Source of the DNA: an uncultured Lachnospiraceae bacterium
Lineage (GTDB): Bacteria; Bacillota; Clostridia; Lachnospirales; Lachnospiraceae
Direction of reading: 5' to 3'
Length of the DNA: 48,780 nt
Assembly: GCA_949740535.1 (NCBI GenBank)
Contig: CATJHO010000092.1
Location: 1-48,780, forward strand
Shown here: piece after piece, positions 42,477 through 48,780 of the stretch
Layout: every line of letters starts with the position of its first letter
Numbering within the stretch: the first letter of the stretch is position 1
Position numbers and translations under genes: made by a program
Notes under the pieces: generated by a model
Told to the model about the DNA's origin: nothing
What the model saw: only the letters and a program-made list of their open reading frames with translations
Databases searched by the model: none

Positions 42477-43460
42477 CTATAAAATACGATACAGTTCATC
42501 CGTCCGGGGACGTTCCAGATAAGCCTCCTCTTCCCCGTTGAGAATCCTTCTTGTCTTTCCTTCCACTGCTTTTCCAATCACTGCTGCCGGAATTTTGGCC
42601 TTCTCAAGCTCCCGTACCAAATCGTGGCCCCGATCGCCTGCCATCAGCATACAGCCGCTGGAAATGAGGTAATATGGGTTTAAACCAAAATATTCACATA
42701 TTTCTACCGTTTCCTGCCGGATGGGAATCGCTTTCAAATCAATCTCCAGGCCTATGCCCGACGCCTCTGCCATCTCCCAGAGCGCTCCGTAAATTCCGCC
42801 CTCTGTCACATCATGCATGGCGCTGATACCGAATTCTGCTGCCAGAGCCGCCTCCGGCAGAACGGAAAGATAGGTATCAAAACCTTTCGCCCGTTCCACA
42901 AAAGCACCGGAAAATCTGTTCCGCAGCTCTTCTTCTTTTTCTTTGGCAATAATCGAGGTTCCCTCAATGCCAATCCATTTAGTTACCAGAATATCCTGCC
43001 CTGCCCTGGCTCCGGAAGTTGTCACCAGTCTGCCAGCCTTCGCTTTCCCGACGCCGGTAACGCTGATGATTGGCTGATTTACGGCTTTGGTTACTTCTGT
43101 ATGGCCTCCCATTACCTGTATCTGAAATCTGGAACATGCTTCCTCCACCTGTCCCATCATTTCCCTGATATCTTCCTCCGTAATGTTCTCCGGCAGCAGC
43201 ACAGTCAGCATCACGCCTACCGGCTCTGCTCCGCTTGACGCCAGATCGTTTACTGTAACCTGGACTGCCAAAGTTCCTATATCCTTCACGGTTCCTGTAA
43301 TGGGATCCGTGGAGAGTACAAAAATCTCCCCTGGTTCCAGCTTCATTGCTGCGCAGTCTTCTCCCACACCGGCTCCTAAAAGTACTTCCTCCCGTCTGGT
43401 CCGGATCTGTTTAAATATGCTTCTTTTTAAAATCGTCTCTGAGACCTTGCCTGCTTTCAT
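42477..43460 (-). CDS. AIR synthase/HypE-like ATP-binding protein
   Basis: 327 residues of the PurM/HypE superfamily. The N-terminal domain carries GVGEDCAAMKL, VLSTDPITGTVKDIG and VQVTVNDLASSGAEPVGVMLTVLLP. The C-terminal AIRS_C domain has FGISAMHDVTEGGIYGALWEMAEASG and ISSGCMLMAG. It lacks the C-terminal PRIC-type Cys that real HypE uses to carry thiocyanate, and no hydrogenase or hyp gene is near, so hydrogenase maturation is unlikely. This stand-alone form is uncharacterised as far as I know. GAGGG lies 6 bases before the ATG. It sits 49 bases before the Lrp gene and 11 bases after the VanW gene. Confidence 0.85.
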   Translation of the reverse strand: MKAGKVSETILKRSIFKQIRTRREEVLLGAGVGEDCAAMKLEPGEIFVLSTDPITGTVKDIGTLAVQVTVNDLASSGAEPVGVMLTVLLPENITEEDIREMMGQVEEACSRFQIQVMGGHTEVTKAVNQPIISVTGVGKAKAGRLVTTSGARAGQDILVTKWIGIEGTSIIAKEKEEELRNRFSGAFVERAKGFDTYLSVLPEAALAAEFGISAMHDVTEGGIYGALWEMAEASGIGLEIDLKAIPIRQETVEICEYFGLNPYYLISSGCMLMAGDRGHDLVRELEKAKIPAAVIGKAVEGKTRRILNGEEEAYLERPRTDELYRIL

Positions 43461-43471
43461 CTATGTCCCTC

Positions 43472-44911
43472 TTACTGCATTCTTGCCAGGCAGGATGCCA
43501 GTACTTCATTTACCAGCGCCTCGTCCTGTGTGGCGATGGCCGCCTGCAGCTCTGCCGACAGCCCTTCGTCTCCGGCCACGCCGAATATAACTGTCCGGGG
43601 AGATGCATTGTAGGTACTTTTATTTACCTTTGTTACGCTTTCCTCCACACCATTCACATAAACATGCTTGTAAAGCTCTGCCTGCACACCCTGATGGGCC
43701 CCGGACGCAGTCCGAAAACCAATAGGCTGTCCCGGATCCGGCACAATCACGACACCGGGATCCGTTGTGCTTAAGGTCTTGCTTATATATTTCACGGTCC
43801 GGCTGGCCGGACGGCTTTCCTCGCCGTAAATAGTAAAGGTTATATGCTTGTCAGCGGTGGTTCCCTCAATGTAAACCGGCGCCTCTGTATCATTACGGAA
43901 CTTAAAGTCCTTGTAGGTTCCGGCAATTGCCGCATCTGCAGAAGGATCTACATAGCTGACAATCATGGAATGGGGAGACCGCTCCACCACTTCCAGCTCT
44001 GCCAGAAGCACAGCATTGTACAGGGTCGTTGATACCTGGCAGATTCCGCCGCCCAGGCTGTCCACCACTTTTCCGTTTAAGTAAGAGCCTGCCAGCTCAT
44101 AGCCGTTTTCTGTAGTAAAGGGACTGACAACCTCGTATGCGGAAAAGGTGTCACCCGGATACAGAACCGTTCCGTTGATCAGCTTTGCGCCGTTAGACAC
44201 ATTCTGGCTCCGGTTCCCATTGGAAGTTGTATAGCTCGTAGTAAAGGTTCCCAGCACATCCTTCACCCGGCTTAACTCTTCCTTGCTTCCTCTGGGATAA
44301 TCCGTTTCCACCGGAAGCTCAACCGTGCCATTTTCTTTGTCCCACTCACTTTCAATATAATCCATTATCTTTTGAACAGAGCCTGCTGTATCCAGCTTGG
44401 TTCCCGTTCTTCCGTCTACGATCTGAAAAGCGCCGTTTACTCTCTGAAGCGTCGCGTCCTCTGCTTCCGCGTCAAACTTTATACATTCTGTATTTACAAA
44501 ATCCCGCACCAAAGCAGAATCCAGGGTCCACTCCAGCTCATAAATCTTCTTTTCATGTTCCAAGTCCTTCCGCTCTTTATAGCGTTTGATGATATTTCCC
44601 TTTTTTCCAAGGGCTGCCGCCTCATCGATCACATCCGGATTGGCACATTTAAAGCCCAGATCCTCCAGGCTCACCTGCAGCTGCTGATCAAAGATCTTCA
44701 ATGTCAGCGTTTCCTTCGCCAGTTCCCTGCTGTAGTCCTCTACTTCCTGCTTTGCCTCTGTCACTGTCATTCCCGACAGTTCAATCTCGTCCGCATAGAC
44801 GCCTGTGTGAATCGCTGTGTCTTCTTTTTCTTTTGCCAGAGTCTCTCTGCCTCCTGCAAGTACCAGGACCAGTGCCAGAAGGAAACCAAATCCAGCATAT
44901 TTTTTCATCAT
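43472..44911 (-). CDS. Secreted VanW family protein
   Basis: 479 residues. N-terminal signal/anchor helix about 5-26 with no lipobox. A region about 60-230 resembles the peptidoglycan-binding domain PG_binding_4 that usually precedes VanW. The VanW domain itself (about 235-365) has SRVKDVLGTFTTSYTTSNGNRSQNV in two parts, GDTFSAYEVVSPF, GGGICQVSTTLYNAVLLAEL and RSPHSMIVSYV. A G5-like C-terminal segment (about 370-450) follows. VanW proteins are found with vancomycin-resistance genes but are also common cell-wall proteins in Clostridia; there are no van genes here, so this is a housekeeping relative. Either of two adjacent ATGs could be the start. Confidence 0.9.
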   Translation of the reverse strand: MMKKYAGFGFLLALVLVLAGGRETLAKEKEDTAIHTGVYADEIELSGMTVTEAKQEVEDYSRELAKETLTLKIFDQQLQVSLEDLGFKCANPDVIDEAAALGKKGNIIKRYKERKDLEHEKKIYELEWTLDSALVRDFVNTECIKFDAEAEDATLQRVNGAFQIVDGRTGTKLDTAGSVQKIMDYIESEWDKENGTVELPVETDYPRGSKEELSRVKDVLGTFTTSYTTSNGNRSQNVSNGAKLINGTVLYPGDTFSAYEVVSPFTTENGYELAGSYLNGKVVDSLGGGICQVSTTLYNAVLLAELEVVERSPHSMIVSYVDPSADAAIAGTYKDFKFRNDTEAPVYIEGTTADKHITFTIYGEESRPASRTVKYISKTLSTTDPGVVIVPDPGQPIGFRTASGAHQGVQAELYKHVYVNGVEESVTKVNKSTYNASPRTVIFGVAGDEGLSAELQAAIATQDEALVNEVLASCLARMQ

Positions 44912-44944
44912 TCTTTTCCTCTCTTCTGCTTGTGAATGGCCGCC

Positions 44945-45049
44945 TTAAAAAATAGCGTAAGATAAAAGGGGCACCACCATTGCCAGCACTACAATTACAA
45001 TAATAATGGTTGAAATAATTTTCCTTGTCTTTTTGCTGTACCAGTTCAT
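44945..45049 (-). CDS. 34-residue single-pass membrane protein
   Basis: A very short gene: MNWYSKKTRKIISTIIIVIV, then a continued hydrophobic helix (VLAMVVPLLSY) and the ending AIF. A basic N-terminus before one transmembrane helix predicts an N-in topology. GGGAGG lies 9 bases before the ATG, and the ATG overlaps the exonuclease stop (ATGA), which marks it as translated. It precedes the VanW gene by 33 bases. Small proteins of this shape occur widely in Clostridia, but I know no function. Confidence 0.8.
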   Translation of the reverse strand: MNWYSKKTRKIISTIIIVIVVLAMVVPLLSYAIF

Positions 45050-45759
45050 TTTTGAATCCTCCCATGTTCCAGAATTATCCGGTCAATGATACGAGATGCT
45101 TCATTTTTCGTCAGAGCGTCCACAGACACCTCCAATGTTATTTTATGATATTTTATCAGATCATTCAAGTACCCTTTTTGCGCCGGGGTAACAGGCCCCT
45201 GCTTTTTTACCTTTCGGACCAGCTGCCTGGGTTCAAAGAGCTCCCTGGGGCTGTCCGGAAACTCCCGGCCCATACGCTGGTACAGCTCCATGGCGGACAG
45301 CGCATCCGAAACCGCCCTGTGGGCCCTCTCCTGCGTAATCCGGTAATAACAGCAGAGCGCCTGCAGGCTTCTGTGCTCCATATCGGGAAACAGCGTTCTG
45401 GCGATCTTTAAGGTATCTATCCCCTCTTTCTCAAATTCCAGATTCAAATTTACAGCATTCTGTTTAAGAAAACTATAGTCAAACATAATATTGTGTCCCA
45501 AAAGCGGGAGATCCTCGCAGAATTCTACCAGGCCGGTTACTGCCGGGCGGGTATCTATGCCGTCCGCAGCCATTTCATTGGTAATTCCGGTCAGCTCTTC
45601 TATCCGTCCACTGATCCGCACTCCGGGATTTACCAGTGTCTCATACGTTCCTTGTATCTGTCCTCCTTTGACCTTTACGGCTCCGATTTCCAGAATCCGA
45701 TCCTTTGTGGGATTTAAGCCGGTGGTCTCCAGATCCAGTGCAATATATGTATCTGTCAT
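45046..45759 (-). CDS. 3'-5' exonuclease, DnaQ-like (DEDDh)
   Basis: 237 residues. Exo I DLETTG (Asp9, Glu11), LLGHNIMFDYSFL (Exo II Asp) and HRAVSDALSAMELYQ (Exo III His and Asp) give a complete DEDDh active site. The family is that of the DNA polymerase III epsilon subunit and PolC-type proofreading domains. The C-terminal about 60 residues (TPAQKGYLNDLIKYHKI) form a small extra domain seen in stand-alone Firmicute exonucleases. The ATG overlaps the radical SAM gene stop as ATGA, and the stop overlaps the 34-residue gene. Confidence 0.92.
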   Translation of the reverse strand: MTDTYIALDLETTGLNPTKDRILEIGAVKVKGGQIQGTYETLVNPGVRISGRIEELTGITNEMAADGIDTRPAVTGLVEFCEDLPLLGHNIMFDYSFLKQNAVNLNLEFEKEGIDTLKIARTLFPDMEHRSLQALCCYYRITQERAHRAVSDALSAMELYQRMGREFPDSPRELFEPRQLVRKVKKQGPVTPAQKGYLNDLIKYHKITLEVSVDALTKNEASRIIDRIILEHGRIQK

Positions 45760-47447
45760 ACAACTTCTTCCTCTGTTTCTATAAAACGCGTTACAAGTGC
45801 GTCTTTTGTCAGCGGGTCCCTCTTTTCATAATCAAATACCAGATAAACCGGGCGGTAAGACCAGGCTGTCAGTACTTCCACATGGCACCGTTTTCCCACA
45901 TGGCTTCTTATCTTCCGGATTTGCTTCTGATAGGGACTCTGATCCGTTCCAAAATCCGGACGGCTCTTAAGTTTTTCCCGGCGGTACAGATCTACCGTCA
46001 GCAGTTCCCTGTACCGGTTCTCCTCCTCAGAACATACAGTCCGTATAAATGCAAGGAGAATCTCGTAGCGCTGGATTCGGGAGTGGTTTCTTCCCTTCAG
46101 CTCCTCCTGCTCATAAAAGCCTGCCAGCTTCTCAAAAAAAACGAAGGGAGACGGAAAAACCGGAATCAGGCGTTCCAGAGTATACTGGAATTGATGACTA
46201 TTATAATAGATTTCCACCATTTCTTCAATCGCCTTTAACTGCAAAATTTCCGAAAAAGAAATCCATCTGGTATACAGCACCTCATAGGGCGCTTCCTCCC
46301 TGCAGACAATTCCGTATGTTTGCGCTTCCTCCTTCAGAACCGTTCCATCCAGAACCTTTAAAAACCCCAGCTGCAGCTGATCCGGTTTCATCGCAAACAC
46401 CTGGTTAAAGGATTCCCCAAAGCTTCTATAATCCTCATAGGGCAGTCCGGCAATCAAATCCAGATGCTGATGAATTGTTCCCATTCTGCGTATTTTTTCC
46501 ACATAATTCTTCAGGTTTTCCAGATCCGTTTTCCTGTGGATGGCTGAAAGTGTCTTCAGGTTTGTGGACTGCACTCCTATCTCCAGCTGAATCAGTCCCG
46601 GCCGCATCCCTGCCATCAGCTGAAGCTCCTCCTCATTCAGCAGGTCCGCCGCAATTTCAAAATGAAAATTGGTTATGCCGTTATCATGCTCCAGCAGATA
46701 TGTCCAGACGGCCATGGCATGGCGGTGGCTGCAGTTAAAGGTTCTGTCCACAAATTTCACCTGGGGAACTTTTGCATCCAGAAAATACTGAAGCTCCTGC
46801 CGGACCAGTGTCAGATCCCGGAACCGGACTTGTTTTTCAATGGAAGACAGGCAGTAGCTGCAGGAAAAGGGACAGCCCCGGCTGGATTCATAGTAGAGAA
46901 TGCGGTGTGTAAAATCAGTCAAATCCTGATAGGGGAAGGGCAGAGCAGACAAGTTAAGAGGTCTGCCTGGTGCATTAACCTGAATATCTTCCGCATCTCT
47001 TGCATCTGTTCCCTTTCTGCGGAAAACCGCTCCCGGTATCCTTTCCCAACTGTTCTTTTTGTTTACATAACATTCCGCCAGTTCTCGAAAGCTTTCCTCT
47101 CCCTCTCCTGTAAGAATGCCCGTCACCTGCGGATATTCTTTCAAAAGTTTCTCTGCCGAGAAGGACACCTCCGGCCCGCCAAGCCAGATAGGGGTTTCCG
47201 GAAGAACCTTCCTGCATTCCAAAATCAGTTCCTTTACCTGCCGGATATTCCATATATAGCAGGAAAACAGCAGAACGTCCGGTTTTCTCTGATAGATTTC
47301 CCGCAGTATTTCTTCTGTCCGGTGGTTAATGGTAAACTCTGCCAGCTCCACATGGGCGGACAGTTCTCCTGCCGCAGCCTTCAGGCTGTAAACGGCAGGG
47401 TTGGAATGAATGTATTTTGCATTGACTGCTGTTAATAGAAGCCGCAT
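45756..47447 (-). CDS. B12-binding-type radical SAM protein (DUF4080)
   Basis: 563 residues. The N-terminal cobalamin-binding-like domain (about 1-125) has LLTAVNAKYIHSNPAVYSL, PDVLLFSCYIWNI and IWLGGPEVSF. The radical SAM core has the iron-sulfur motif C-x3-C-x2-C (Cys192, Cys196, Cys199) in SSRGCPFSCSYCLSS and a typical IQLEIGVQSTN segment. A C-terminal DUF4080 region (about 390-550) follows. The product and substrate are unknown. The start ATG has GAGG 9 bases upstream. It is the first gene of the nine-gene run; its promoter is not obvious, so read-through from the SRP RNA transcript or a weak promoter in the 40-base gap is possible. Confidence 0.9.
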   Translation of the reverse strand: MRLLLTAVNAKYIHSNPAVYSLKAAAGELSAHVELAEFTINHRTEEILREIYQRKPDVLLFSCYIWNIRQVKELILECRKVLPETPIWLGGPEVSFSAEKLLKEYPQVTGILTGEGEESFRELAECYVNKKNSWERIPGAVFRRKGTDARDAEDIQVNAPGRPLNLSALPFPYQDLTDFTHRILYYESSRGCPFSCSYCLSSIEKQVRFRDLTLVRQELQYFLDAKVPQVKFVDRTFNCSHRHAMAVWTYLLEHDNGITNFHFEIAADLLNEEELQLMAGMRPGLIQLEIGVQSTNLKTLSAIHRKTDLENLKNYVEKIRRMGTIHQHLDLIAGLPYEDYRSFGESFNQVFAMKPDQLQLGFLKVLDGTVLKEEAQTYGIVCREEAPYEVLYTRWISFSEILQLKAIEEMVEIYYNSHQFQYTLERLIPVFPSPFVFFEKLAGFYEQEELKGRNHSRIQRYEILLAFIRTVCSEEENRYRELLTVDLYRREKLKSRPDFGTDQSPYQKQIRKIRSHVGKRCHVEVLTAWSYRPVYLVFDYEKRDPLTKDALVTRFIETEEEVV

Positions 47448-47482
47448 GTTCGTTTCCTCTTCCTGTTTGTCTTGTTTTATGC

Positions 47483-47517
47483 AAAAAAGGAATTACTGCA
47501 TATGCAATAACTCCTTT
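47483..47517 (-). terminator. Terminator after the SRP RNA gene
   Basis: Minus strand: AAAGGAGTTATTGCA, loop TA, TGCAGTAATTCCTTT (two G-T or mismatched positions), then TTTTTT-like run. Plus-strand arms are 47486-47500 and 47503-47517. It lies directly before the radical SAM gene. Confidence 0.85.
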
Positions 47518-47530
47518 CTTAAGTCTTATT

Positions 47531-47817
47531 ATAATCCGCGCATCCTGCTTTGAACTTGAAACAGCATCAGTTACCTCTGCAGCCGGCTCGGCCCAGGCTG
47601 CCTCGCGGCACACAGAAGGTTCTGCTTAGGGCTGCTCCATTCCTGACCTGACCCGGTTCACAGATTTCTGTTGCGCAAGACCCAAGCGTCAGTGCTGCTT
47701 ACAGAGGGCTGAATGTTGTTCCAAAGCCCTGGGCAGGATATCACCCCCGCTGTAGCGGATTGCGGGTACAGGGCACCGCTGACTCCCCGGCTGCGCGGAA
47801 ATTTGAAACAATTTCAG
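47531..47817 (-). ncRNA. ffs: Signal recognition particle RNA, large Gram-positive type (scRNA)
   Basis: RNA core of the signal recognition particle, which binds Ffh and targets membrane and secreted proteins. On the minus strand the Alu-domain segment AGCGGTGCCCTGTACCCGCA (about 47757-47778) matches the conserved Bacillus-type 5' domain. The S-domain tip is GTCAGGTCAGGAATGGAGCAGC, split here as GTCAGGTCAGG and AATGGAGCAGC, with the GGAA tetraloop at 47640-47643. CGCTTGGGTCTTGCGCAAC and GCAGCCTGGGCCGAGC are also characteristic. End pairing of CCGCGC (47793-47798) and GCGCGG (47536-47541) closes the molecule. Ends are estimates: 5' from the promoter, 3' from the closing helix; the primary transcript runs to the terminator. 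Confidence 0.93.
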
Positions 47818-47823
47818 ACTTTC

Positions 47824-47852
47824 AGTATAGCGGGTATGGGCAGGTTTGTCAA
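47824..47852 (-). promoter_or_regulatory. Consensus promoter of the SRP RNA gene
   Basis: Minus strand: TTGACA (47847-47852), a 17-base spacer and TATACT (47824-47829). This is the strongest promoter in the window, as expected for an abundant RNA. Transcription should begin near 47817. It lies 43 bases after the thiC stop. Confidence 0.9.
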
Positions 47853-47895
47853 TGAAAAAATCTGGTCTTTCCGGCTCTGCCGGCTGAATTCAGCG

Positions 47896-48780
47896 TTATA
47901 AAATATCGATATACTCTCCGGCCAGCGCTTTGTTCATACTCCGTACCGCGCAGAATTTCCCGCACATACTGCATGTATCGCTGTGATCATTCTCCGGCAG
48001 GCGGGCGTCTCTAACCGCCCTGGCTGTATCCGGATCCAAAGCACAGGCAAACTGGGCCTCCCAGTCCAGCGCACGCCGGGCCTCCGCCATGCGGTCATCC
48101 AGTTCTCTTGCCCCCGGAATTCCCTTGGCAATGTCCGCCGCGTGCGCCGCGATTTTGGAAGCGATGATCCCACGCTTCACATCCTCCACATTGGGTAGCG
48201 CCAGATGCTCTGCCGGCGTTACATAGCAGAGAAACGCTGCTCCGCTCATGGCTGCCACTGCTCCGCCGATAGCTGCTGTAATGTGATCATAGCCGGGTGC
48301 AATATCTGTCACCAGCGGTCCAAGCACATAGAAGGGCGCACCCATACAGATGCTTTTCTGTATCTCCATATTCGCTGCCACCTGATTAAGAGGCACATGG
48401 CCTGGTCCCTCCACTATCACCTGCACATTGTGATCCCAGGCACGTTTCGTCAGTTCTCCTAAGCGCACCAGCTCCTCGATCTGGCACACGTCCGAAGCAT
48501 CTGCCAGACAGCCGGGACGGCAGGCATCTCCCAGAGAGATGGTTACATCATGTTCCTCACAGATTTCCAGTATTTCATCAAAATATTCATAAAACGGATT
48601 TTCCTCTCCGGTCATGCTCATCCAGGCAAATACCAGACTTCCGCCCCGGCTGACAAGGTTCATTTTCCGTTTGTGCCGGCGTATCTGCTGGATGGTTTTT
48701 CTGGTAATACCACAGTGGAGGGTTACAAAGTCCACGCCGTCCTCTGCATGCAGACGGACCACATCTACAAAATCTTTTGC
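47896..48780 (-). CDS. thiC: Phosphomethylpyrimidine synthase ThiC, C-terminal part
   Basis: Radical SAM enzyme that rearranges aminoimidazole ribotide to the hydroxymethylpyrimidine phosphate of thiamine. About 295 residues of the C-terminal two-thirds are visible; the 5' end lies past the right window edge. Markers: [66 protein letters not shown] and the C-terminal iron-sulfur motif C-x2-C-x4-C in [11 protein letters not shown]. The stop codon is followed by a small CCGGC/GCCGG hairpin (47870-47890 region), with a T run displaced by about ten bases, then the SRP RNA promoter. A TPP riboswitch would be expected upstream, outside the window. Confidence 0.95.
   Translation of the reverse strand, partial: AKDFVDVVRLHAEDGVDFVTLHCGITRKTIQQIRRHKRKMNLVSRGGSLVFAWMSMTGEENPFYEYFDEILEICEEHDVTISLGDACRPGCLADASDVCQIEELVRLGELTKRAWDHNVQVIVEGPGHVPLNQVAANMEIQKSICMGAPFYVLGPLVTDIAPGYDHITAAIGGAVAAMSGAAFLCYVTPAEHLALPNVEDVKRGIIASKIAAHAADIAKGIPGARELDDRMAEARRALDWEAQFACALDPDTARAVRDARLPENDHSDTCSMCGKFCAVRSMNKALAGEYIDIL

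Noticed and set aside
42477-43460. hypE for hydrogenase maturation
   Set aside because: The C-terminal Cys motif is missing and no hyp or hydrogenase genes are close.
43472-44911. VanW gene as a sign of vancomycin resistance
   Set aside because: No vanA/B ligase, vanH, vanX or VanRS genes are present; VanW proteins are common in Clostridia.
47560-47820. A structured region next to thiC that could be taken for a TPP riboswitch
   Set aside because: It lies downstream of thiC, not in its leader, and its sequence matches the SRP RNA Alu and S domains with a GGAA tip.
47713-47901. A 62-codon plus-strand open frame
   Set aside because: It is antisense to the SRP RNA and its promoter and has no ribosome box.

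Overview
The window reads as a chromosomal segment of a Gram-positive, anaerobic Clostridia bacterium, most likely a gut Lachnospiraceae (Blautia-like). Supporting signs are a V-type ATPase operon, strong AGGAGG-type ribosome binding sites, a large SRP RNA with an Alu domain, a SleB-type cell-wall hydrolase, YesM/YesN-type two-component genes and many AraC regulators. I see no insertion sequence, prophage or CRISPR array. The genus is an inference.

Layout. 1-2655 (minus): start of a V-type ATPase operon (coiled-coil stalk subunit, subunit I, subunit K cut by the window edge), divergent from a sodium:alanine symporter (2917-4308). 4613-4858: tRNA-Ala(CGC) and tRNA-Val(CAC). 4975-12782 (minus): a seven-gene operon, manC-gmd-fcl-manA-phosphohexomutase-larB-larC. 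It gives a complete route from fructose-6-phosphate to GDP-L-fucose, followed by two of the three nickel-pincer cofactor genes. An AraC regulator (12924) diverges from it.

13807-30129 is a carbohydrate-sensing and uptake island. It has a ribose/xylose-type ABC transporter with two different permeases (20762 down to 16001), a membrane-anchored SGNH hydrolase and an L-fucose mutarotase (15863 down to 13807), a xylulokinase-type FGGY kinase, a 59-residue protein with no canonical start codon, and an AraC regulator. Next comes a five-gene unit: alpha/beta hydrolase, DUF1002 protein, YesN response regulator, LytS/YesM sensor kinase and membrane-anchored sugar-binding protein. Its last three genes match the XylFII-LytS-YesN three-component sugar sensor of clostridia. 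30307-33436 adds an aldo/keto reductase, a zinc alcohol/polyol dehydrogenase and a divergent AraC regulator. Together with the xylulokinase-type enzyme these could form a reductase-dehydrogenase-kinase sugar route (inference).

33441-38479: a cytidylate-kinase-like protein, a polytopic membrane protein, two AT-rich lipoprotein genes and a small XRE regulator. 38798-38871: tRNA-Pro(CGG). 38972-47447 (minus): a nine-gene run of housekeeping genes (radical SAM protein, DnaQ-like exonuclease, a 34-residue membrane protein, VanW protein, HypE/PurM-like protein, Lrp regulator, aminotransferase, TrmL, SleB hydrolase). 47531-47817 (minus) is the SRP RNA gene with a consensus promoter. The window ends inside thiC.

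All calls come from reading the sequence; no database search was run. Starts were set by ribosome binding sites, and promoters and terminators by eye.
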